Origin: Dichetophora obliterata
Lineage: Eukaryota > Arthropoda > Insecta > Diptera > Sciomyzidae
Direction: 5' to 3'
Length of the DNA: 64,000 nt
NCBI GenBank assembly: GCA_963920525.1
Contig: OY986438.1
Location: 185,378,888 to 185,442,887 of the forward strand
The position numbers were made by a program, and so were the translations under genes. A model generated the notes under the pieces. The model made no database searches. It saw only the letters and a list, made by a program, of their open reading frames with translations, and was not told the DNA's origin. Numbering within the stretch: the stretch's first letter is position 1; each line of letters opens with the position of its first letter. Of this stretch, positions 55,318 through 64,000 are shown piece after piece.

Positions 55318-55975
55318 CCCAGCAAAATTTTTGTTACAAATATGACATGCATTCTTAGGGACACTGCTTCCAGAAGACATTCTATAGATCCAATTGTGCT
55401 TCTTCTAAATCTTATCAAGAAGAGCTTTCAAGAAGCATTCTCATAAAACACTTCTAAAAGACATTCAAAAAGCATTTAATTTCAGTTATTTTTTGATGTA
55501 TTTTTCAATTTTCCGTGGGATTTTTCAAGCATCCAACAAAACGCAACCACTTCCTACTTCAAACACAAAAATGCCGTGAAAATCGGAAAAAGGGATATTT
55601 TGCGTGGATTTTTAAACCTCCAACAAAACCCAAACACTTCTCATTTCCAATACTAAAATCGCGAAAATATCGGGAAAAAGGATATTTTCCGTGGAATTTG
55701 TATAGCCCCCCTAACCACAAAAATCATTTCATTCCATGCAATGCCTTCTTAAAGTGCTCCTCAAAAACACCTACTAGAATCCTTTCATTGAAGGGCTCAA
55801 AGAAATCTTCCATTGAAAAAAGTCTGGAAGCACTTCCAGTGAAGACTTAGAAAAGCATTCCTCCCAACGACATGCATATGTTAAAAGAATGCCTTCTGGG
55901 TATAAAGTGGAAGGGATGGAATTCGAGACTTTCCCTTTCGCTTTACCTTCTTTTAGAAACACTTTTTTTGCTGGG
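55318..55975. mobile_element. CCCAGCAAAA-type miniature element inserted in the mariner relic
   Basis: The element starts CCCAGCAAAA and ends TTTTGCTGGG, with AT immediately outside both ends. Removing it with one AT rejoins the mariner codons for RDY and VEN in frame, so the boundaries are supported independently. Inside, TCCAACAAAAC and GGAAAAAGGGATATTTT-like blocks repeat two or three times. A 2-bp AT duplication is unusual; if the ends are taken as TCCC/GGGA there is no duplication at all. Confidence 0.7.
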
Positions 55976-56333
55976 ATGTTGAGAACTTAAACGCTTTTTT
56001 GCCGAAAAAATATCTTATATTCAAAAAGTCAGTGTAATAGATGCTGAATACGTTTAGAAAAAAGTCAGTTTGTCAGCGTGTTTATTTAATAGAAATAACG
56101 CACAGAAAGTAAAATAATAGTAAAAGCCGAAAAGGTCTTGAAAAATTTAACTCTTGCTCAAAGAGTTAGAACAGAATCTTGAATGTTCAAAAAGGGGTTT
56201 TAGCCAAATTAATACAGCTGAAAAAGCTGATCTTAATATGATTGCAAATAATAACGTATAAGCAGATTTTATAGCAATTTCCGGGACATAGCATTTTAGT
56301 TCCAACAACAACAACAATATTAAAAATCAAAAC

Positions 56334-57958
56334 CAACGAGTATAAATTATACCAAGAGATTGCTTCATCCAGCGTTCCAACTTATTTCCAGACTATCAGC
56401 CATCCACCGACAGAAAAACCAAAACAATGACAACCAACGAGTTTTTGTACTCGTTATTGACGCATTGCTGTGAGTAAGAAGAAGTAAACATGAAAATGAA
56501 TACGACAAGTAACGAAAGGAGAAGAAAACAATATTATAAGTATGTATGTGAATGAAAATGTAACTTCTATTTGCCACAACTTTTACAGCTTATTTTTTTG
56601 TGTTAATTTTTGGGATCTTCTTGTGTTTGACGAATTGATGTTGTTTCTAGCTGGACATTGTTGTTGCGATTTTATTCTAGCTAGATTTTGGTTGCATCTG
56701 CAAATAATAATTTTTTCATTAGCCGAATAAAAAGACGGAATTCAGATTCGGCTAAAGAAATAATTATTCTTTAATAAGGAGTTGCAAATATGTTTTTTTT
56801 TTTTCATGAAGAGAAGAAAATTGCTTGTTACCCATTTGCTTTAATGTTGTTGAAATGGTTTTTATGTAGGTATTTTATTAAAAGATACCAAAGTTACAAG
56901 CAGTCATGATTTTATTTTAAGAAATTTATTTAAGAAAATGATTTTATTTTTAATTAAAATGTCAATTTTACGACAAAACCATTGATCGTAGATGTATGCA
57001 TATATATATATATATATATAGTATAGAATAGTATAGATATATATTAATATTATATTTATTATTATATACACATATACTTATAATTTTATTAGTATTCTTA
57101 TTAGGTTATCTTAAACCACCAACAAAAATATACCTATCTGCCCAATCAGAAAACCCTGCAAGCGTAATCAAAAGTATATTTTGATTCAATTGGAAAATAT
57201 TTAAGAATTCCATTTCGTTATATTAAGATATTTATTTCAGATAGATTTTATGTTGAAATGTATATAACTAATCCGAGTAAAACAATTTCATTTAGAACAT
57301 TTTATTTTTTTATATATTTTTATATTCTTTGTTTATCACGTAATTAAAATGCAATGATAAAATTTTTAACATTTATTAGAATAATTTTGTACAAATGTAA
57401 TATTGTGACGAAATTTGTTGTGAGCATTTTTATCATGCATTTCTTAATTGGTTGGTTTTAAGCATTTTAAACATTTTAAAAATAAACAGTTTTAAACATA
57501 ATATATATATACAGTTTTAAACATTCATAATATATATGAATTATTTCATATATATTACTTTTGAGTAAAATTTCATGTGAGTATAATTTATATAATTGTA
57601 TAATAGCATATATTGAAACGATGTTATTTTTTTTATTAAATATTTACAAGTTATTAGTTTATTTTATGAAGTTTAAGGTATTTATTTAATACAATATGTG
57701 ACTATTGTCTTCTGTACATGCTTTTATTGGGTAAATTTTGATGACCTTTTTTTGGTTTTTAAAGCATTATTAAAGCACAAGAGGTTTACATATTTTAATG
57801 TTTTTGTTCAATGTAAAAAGTGAACATTTCTGTATTTTATTACTATGTTTAGAGGTCAGTTATATGTAAATGCAGACGTATTAACCTCGTATATGATTAT
57901 TGCCATTTTTTTAAAAGTTTGAAGACTCGTTGTCTCTTGGTATAATTTATACTCGTTG
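56334..57958. mobile_element. 1.6 kb element with perfect 26-bp TIRs, adjoining the satellite
   Basis: The 26 bp at 56334-56359, beginning CAACGAGTATAAATTATACC, recur exactly inverted at 57933-57958. The interior is about 80% A+T, with an (AT)n microsatellite near 57000 and no transposase. No TSD was found. The right terminus touches the first satellite unit at 57959. Confidence 0.6.
56999..57020. repeat. (AT)n microsatellite
   Basis: Uninterrupted AT dinucleotide run inside the 56334-57958 element. Confidence 0.75.
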
Positions 57959-60900
57959 TAAGATTCTTGAAAAAAAATCAAATTCCAGAAAATTTTTTTC
58001 TGAATATGCAGTCTTGTGTATATATGTATTAGAAACAATTTGGTGTATAAATCGTCCTTGTAGGATGTATGGTTTGGGAGTTATGAATCGTCCTTAACTG
58101 ATATGTAGTTTTTATTTTAGACATTAAATAAAAAAATAAAAATTGACAAAAAAGGGCAAATGAAATTAACATGAAATCTAATTTTTAAAGTTATTTTAAG
58201 GATACAGTCTTGTGGGCAGTAGCTTAAGGAACATTTTGATGCATAAATCGTCCTTTTATGATGTATGGTTTAGAAGTTATGGCTAAAAAATCAAAAAAAT
58301 CGCAAAAAACCACGTCAAAAACTATGATTCATGTAAAAAAATTTTAACTAAGATTCTTGAAAAAAAAATCAAATTCCAGAAAACTTTTTTCTGAATATGC
58401 AGTCTTGTGTATATATGTATTAGAAACAATTTGGTGTATAAATCGTCCTTGTAGGATGTATGGTTTGGGAGTTATGACGGAAAAAGCACATGTTTTTGGC
58501 CAGCTTCCACTCCAAAAAGTGTTCTACAACTCCTAAACTACAAGAGATAGAGCAAAATGCATTTGGACAAAGAAGAAACCCTACTTAAGGACGAGGACCT
58601 GGTGCTCATTTTAATGCATGAATCGTCCTTATCTGATATGTAGTTTTTATTTTAGAAAATAAATAAAAAAAATAAAAATTGACAAAAAAGGGCACATGAA
58701 ATTAACATGAAATCTAATTTTTAAAATTATTTTAAGGATACAGTCTTGTGGGCAGTAGCTTAACGAACATTTTGATGCATAAATCGTCCTTTTATGATGT
58801 ATGGTTTAGAAGTTATGGCTAAAAAATCAAAATAATCGCAAAAAACCACGTCAAAAACTATGATTCATGTAAAAAATTTTAACTAAGATTCTTGAAAAAA
58901 TCAAATTCCAGAAAACTTTTTTCTGAATATGCAGTCTTGTGTATATATGTATTAGAAACAATTTGGTTTATAAATCGTCCTTGTAGGATGTATGGTTTGG
59001 GAGTTATGACGGAAAAAGCACATGTTTTTGGCCAGCTTCCACTCCAAAAAGTGTTCTACAACTCCTAAACTACAAGAGATAGAGCAAAATGCATTTGGAC
59101 CTGGTGCTCATTTTAATGCATGAATCGTCCTTATCTGATATGTAGTTTTTATTTTAGAAAATAAATAAAAAAAATAAAAATTGACAAAAAAGGGCACATG
59201 AAATTAACATGAAATCTAATTTTTAAAATTATTTTAAGGATACAGTCTTGTGGACAGTAGCTTAAGGAACATTTTGATGCATAAATTGTCCTTTTATGAT
59301 GTATGGTTTAGAAGTTATGGCTAAAAAATCAAAAAAATCGCAAAAAACCACGTCAAAAACTATGATTCATGTAAAAAATTTTAACTAAGATTCTTGAAAA
59401 AAAATCAAATTCCAGAAAACTTTTTTCTGAATATGCAGTCTTGTGTATATATGTATTAGAAACAATTTGGTTTATAAATCGTCCTTGTAGGATGTATGGT
59501 TTGGGAGTTATGACGGAAAAAGCACATGTTTTTGGCCAGCTTCCACTCCAAAAAGTGTTCTACAACTCCTAAACTACAAGAGATAGAGCAAAATGCATTT
59601 GGACAAAGAAGTAACCCTACTAAAGAACGAGGACCTGGTGCTCATTTTAATGCATGAATCGTCCTTATCTGATATGTAGTTTTTATTTTAGAAAATAAAT
59701 AAAAAAAATAAAAATTGACAAAAAAGGGCACATGAAATTAACATGAAATCTAATTTTTAAAATTATTTTAAGGATACAGTCTTGTGAACAGTAGCTTAAC
59801 GAACATTTTGATGCATAAATCGTCCTTTTATGATGTATGGTTTAGAAGTTATGGCTAAAAAATCAAAATAATCGCAAAAAACCACGTCAAAAACTATGAT
59901 TTATGTAAAAAATTTTAACTAAGATTCTTGAAAAAATCAAATTCCAGAAAACTTTTTTCTGAATATGCAGTCTTGTGTATATATGTATTAGAAACAATTT
60001 GGTGTATAAATCGTCCTTGTAGGATGTATGGTTTGGGAGTTATGACGGAAAAAGCACATGTTTTTGGCCAGCTTCCACTCCAAAAAGTGTTCTACAACTC
60101 CTAAACTACAAGAGATAGAGCAAAATGCATTTGGACCTGGTGCTCATTTTAATGCATGAATCGTCCTTATCTGATATGTAGTTTTTATTTTAGAAAATAA
60201 ATAAAAAAAATAAAAATTGACAAAAAAGGGCACATGAAATTAACATGAAATTTAATTTTTAAAATTATTTTAAGGATACAGTCTTGTGGGCAGTAGCTTA
60301 AGGAACATTTTGATGCATAAATCGTCCTTTTATGATGTATGGTTTAGAAGTTATGGCTAAAAAATCAAAAAAATCGCAAAAAACCACGTCAAAAACTATG
60401 ATTCATGTAAAAAATTTTAACTAAGATTCTTAAAAAAAATCAAATTCCAGAAAACTTTTTTCTGAATATGCAGTCTTGTGTATATATGTATTAGAAACAA
60501 TTTGGTGTATAAATCGTCCTTGTAAGATGTATGGTTTGGGAGTTATGACGGAAAAAGCACATGTTTTTGGCCAGCTACCACTCCAAAAAGTGTTCTAAAA
60601 CTCCTAAACTACAAGAGATAGAGCAAACGGCATTTGGGCAAAGGAGTATCCGTTCTTAAGGACGAGGACCTGGTGCTCATTTTAATGCATGAATCGTCCT
60701 TATCTGATATGTAGTTTTTATTTTAGAAAATAAATAAAAAAAATAAAAATTGACAAAAAAGGGCACATGAAATTAACATGAAATCTAATTTTTAAAATTA
60801 TTTTAAGGATACAGTCTTGTGGGCAGTAGCTTAAGGAACATTTTAATGCATAAATCGTCCTTTTATGATGTATGGTTTAGAAGTTATGGCTAAAAAATCA

Positions 60901-63900
60901 AAATAATCGCAAAAAACCACGTCAAAAACTATGATTCATGTAAAAAATTTTAACTAAGATTCTTGAAAAAAATCAAATTCCAGAAAACTTTTTTCTGAAT
61001 ATGCAGTCTTGTGTATATATGTATTAGAAACAATTTGGTTTATAAATCGTCCTTGTAGGATGTATGGTTTGGGAGTTATGACGGAAAAAGCACATGTTTT
61101 TGGCCAGCTACCACTCCAAAAAGTGTTCTACAACTCCTAAACTACAAGAGATAGAGCAAACGGCATTTGGACAAAGGAGTATCCCTTCTTGGCCAGCTTC
61201 TTAAGGACGAGGACCTGGTGCTCATTTTAATGCATGAATCGTCCTTATCTGATATGTAGTTTTTATTTTAGAAAATAAATAAAAAAAATAAAAATTGACA
61301 AAAAAGGGCACATGAAATTAACATGAAATCTAATTTTTAAAATTATTTTAAGGATACAGTCTTGTGGGCAGTAGCTTAAGGAACATTTTGATGCATAAAT
61401 CGTCCTTTTATGATGTATGGTTTAGAAGTTATGGCTAAAAAATCAAAAAAATCGCAAAAAACCACGTCAAAAACTATGATTCATGTAAAAAATTTTAACT
61501 AAGATTCTTGAAAAAAAATCAATTCCAGAAAACTTTTTTCTGAATATGCAGTCTTGTGTATATATGTATTAGAAACTTTTTTCTGAATATGCAGTCTTGT
61601 GTATATATGTATTAGAAACAATTTGGTGTATAAAACGTGTGTATATATGTATTAGAAACAATTTGGTTTATAAATCGTCCTTGCAAGATGTATGGTTTGG
61701 GAGTTATGACGGAAAAAGCACATGTTTTTGGCCAGCTTCCACTCCAAAAAGTGTTCTACAACTCCTAAACTACAAGAGATAGAGCAAACGGCATTTGGAC
61801 AAAGGAGTATCCCTTCTTAAGGACGAGGACCTGGTGCTCATTTTAATGCATGAATCGTCCTTATCTGATATGTAGTTTTTATTTTAGAAAATAAATAAAA
61901 AAAATAAAAATTGACAAAAAAGGACACATCAAATTAACATGAAATCTAATTATTTTAAGGATACAGTCTTGTGGGCAGTAGCTTAAGGAACATTTTGATG
62001 CATAAATCGTCCTTTTATGATGTATGGTTTAGAAGTTATGGCTAAAAAATCAAAAAAATCGCAAAAAACCACGTCAAAAACTATGATTCATGTAAAAAAA
62101 TTTAACTAAGATTCTTGAAAAAAATCAAATTCCAGAAAACTTTTTTCTGAATATGCAGTCTTGTGTATATATGTATTAGGAACAATTTGGTTTATAAATC
62201 GTCCTTGTAGGATGTATGGTTTGGGAGTTATGACGGAAAAAGCACATGTTTTTGGCCAGCTTCCACTCCAAAAAGTGTTCTACAACTCCTAAACTACAAG
62301 AGATAGAGCAAACGGCATTTGGACAAAGGAGTATCCCTTCTTAAGGACGAGGACCTGGTGCTCATTTTAATGCATGAATCGTCCTTATCTGATATGTAGT
62401 TTTTATTTTAGAAAATAAATAAAAAAAATAAAAATTGACAAAAAAGGGCACATGAAATTAACATGAAATTTAATTTTTAAAATTATTTTAAGGATACAGT
62501 CTTGTGGGCAGTAGCTTAAGGAACATTTTGATGCCCAAATCGTCCTTTTACGATGTATGGTTTAGAAGTTCTGGCTAAAAAATAAAAAAAAATCGCAAAA
62601 AACCACGTCAAAAACTATGATTCATGTAAAAAATTTTAACTAAGATTCTTGAAAAAAAATCAAATTCCAGAAAACTTTTTTCTGAATATGCAGTCTTGTG
62701 TATATATGTATTAGAAACAATTTGGTTTATAAATCGTCCTTGTAGGATGTATGGTTTGGGAGTTATGACGGAAAAAGCACATGTTTTTGGCCAGCTTCCA
62801 CTCCAAAAAGTGTTCTACAACTCCTAAACTACAAGAGATAGAGCAAAATGCATTTGGACAAAGAAGTAACCCTACTAAAAAACGAGGACCTGGTGCTCAT
62901 TTTAATGCATGAATCGTCCTTATCTGATATGTAGTTTTTATTTTAGAAAATAAATAAAAAAAATAAAAATTGACAAAAAAGGGCACATGAAATTAACATG
63001 AAATCTAATTTTTAAAATTATTTTAAGGATACAGTCTTGTGAACAGTAGCTTAACGAACATTTTGATGCATAAATCGTCCTTTTATGATGTATGGTTTAG
63101 AAGTTATGGCTAAAAAATCAAAATAATCGCAAAAAACCACGTCAAAAACTATGATTTATGTAAAAAATTTTAACTAAGATTCTTGAAAAAATCAAATTCC
63201 AGAAAACTTTTTTCTGAATATGCAGTCTTGTGTATATATGTATTAGAAACAATTTGGTGTATAAATCGTCCTTGTAGGATGTATGGTTTGGGAGTTATGA
63301 CGGAAAAAGCACATGTTTTTGGCCAGCTTCCACTCCAAAAAGTGTTCTACAACTCCTAAACTACAAGAGATAGAGCAAAATGCATTTGGACCTGGTGCTC
63401 ATTTTAATGCATGAATCGTCCTTATCTGATATGTAGTTTTTATTTTAGAAAATAAATAAAAAAAATAAAAATTGACAAAAAAGGGCACATGAAATTAACA
63501 TGAAATTTAATTTTTAAAATTATTTTAAGGATACAGTCTTGTGGGCAGTAGCTTAAGGAACATTTTAATGCATAAATCGTCCTTTTATGATGTATGGTTT
63601 AGAAGTTATGGCTAAAAAATCAAAATAATCGCAAAAAACCACGTCAAAAACTATGATTCATGTAAAAAATTTTAACTAAGATTCTTGAAAAAAATCAAAT
63701 TCCAGAAAACTTTTTTCTGAATATGCAGTCTTGTGTATATATGTATTAGAAACAATTTGGTTTATAAATCGTCCTTGTAGGATGTATGGTTTGGGAGTTA
63801 TGACGGAAAAAGCACATGTTTTTGGCCAGCTACCACTCCAAAAAGTGTTCTACAACTCCTAAACTACAAGAGATAGAGCAAACGGCATTTGGACAAAGGA

Positions 63901-64000
63901 GTATCCCTTCTTGGCCAGCTTCTTAAGGACGAGGACCTGGTGCTCATTTTAATGCATGAATCGTCCTTATCTGATATGTAGTTTTTATTTTAGAAAATAA
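57959..64000 (+). repeat. satellite DNA array, ~503-535-bp units, running off the window
   Basis: CTGAATATGCAGTCTTGTG recurs at 58000, 58391, 58923, 59427, 59959, 60462, 60995, 61540 (and a short duplicate at 61583), 62147, 62682, 63214 and 63717. Intervals cluster at about 532 (long) and 503 (short, lacking a piece between CATTTGGA and CCTGGTGCTC). Each unit contains three diverged sub-repeats anchored on ATCGTCCTT, for example at 58247, 58442, 58622 and next 58783 (195, 180, 161 bp). Units differ by only a few substitutions. All are head-to-tail. Open frames across the array are chance. Confidence 0.93.

Noticed and set aside
55515..55850. 111-codon open frame with repeated Pro/Lys/His motifs
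   Set aside because: It lies inside the CCCAGCAAAA-type miniature element and reflects internal DNA repeats rather than a protein.
57959..64000. CRISPR-like regular repeats
   Set aside because: Repeat units exceed 500 bp and are contiguous without unique spacers; this is eukaryotic satellite DNA.

Overview
The window is about 70% A+T nuclear DNA from an insect, most likely a higher fly (Diptera). Two host protein genes with GT-AG introns, one of them a cuticular protein, sit in a background of insect-type transposable elements, and the right end enters a long satellite array. There is no bacterial-style operon, no rRNA and no CRISPR. I cannot name the species. All repeat boundaries, splice sites and target-site duplications (TSDs) were read by eye.

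Layout. 1-2100: AT-rich, no supported gene. 2115-2712: palindromic repeat around a tRNA-like core. 2717-5838: complete-looking DNA transposon with arms of about 390 bp and an intact two-exon, 560-residue protein of a family I cannot place in a named superfamily. 6110-6990: degenerate dipteran repeats. 8268-10523: host gene 1, a secreted Rebers-Riddiford cuticular protein (265 aa, two exons). 10.5-22 kb: AT-rich DNA with several small terminal-inverted-repeat (TIR) elements and a LINE remnant. 22226-32165 (minus): host gene 2, a PIH1-domain protein (583 aa, three exons), predicted to be an R2TP/HSP90 dynein-assembly type cochaperone. Its 8.1 kb second intron is packed with transposon remnants, a perfect 61-nt-arm hairpin and nested miniature elements.

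34-57 kb is a transposon graveyard with readable nesting: an element with ATTGGCAC-type motifs; a piggyBac relic split by a TA-flanked miniature element; a Ty3/gypsy pol relic; a LOA-like LINE whose RT-RNase H frame is open; a second LINE fragment of the same type split by a Foldback-like element made of 21-bp palindromic repeats; an inverted-repeat element around a decayed protein relic; a CR1/jockey-type LINE with a hAT-like element (perfect 8-bp TSD) in its probable 3' region, which itself carries a TTAA-bounded miniature element; and a mariner relic split by another small element.

57959-64000 is a head-to-tail satellite array of about 12 units of roughly 503-535 bp, running off the right edge. 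Each unit is a diverged trimer of about 160-195 bp, and long and short unit types plus a duplicated block give it higher-order structure. The array may mark pericentromeric heterochromatin (inference).

The two host genes show no functional link. The best candidates for something undescribed are the 560-aa transposon, the 21-bp-repeat Foldback-like element, the perfect hairpin at 28.8 kb and the trimeric satellite.
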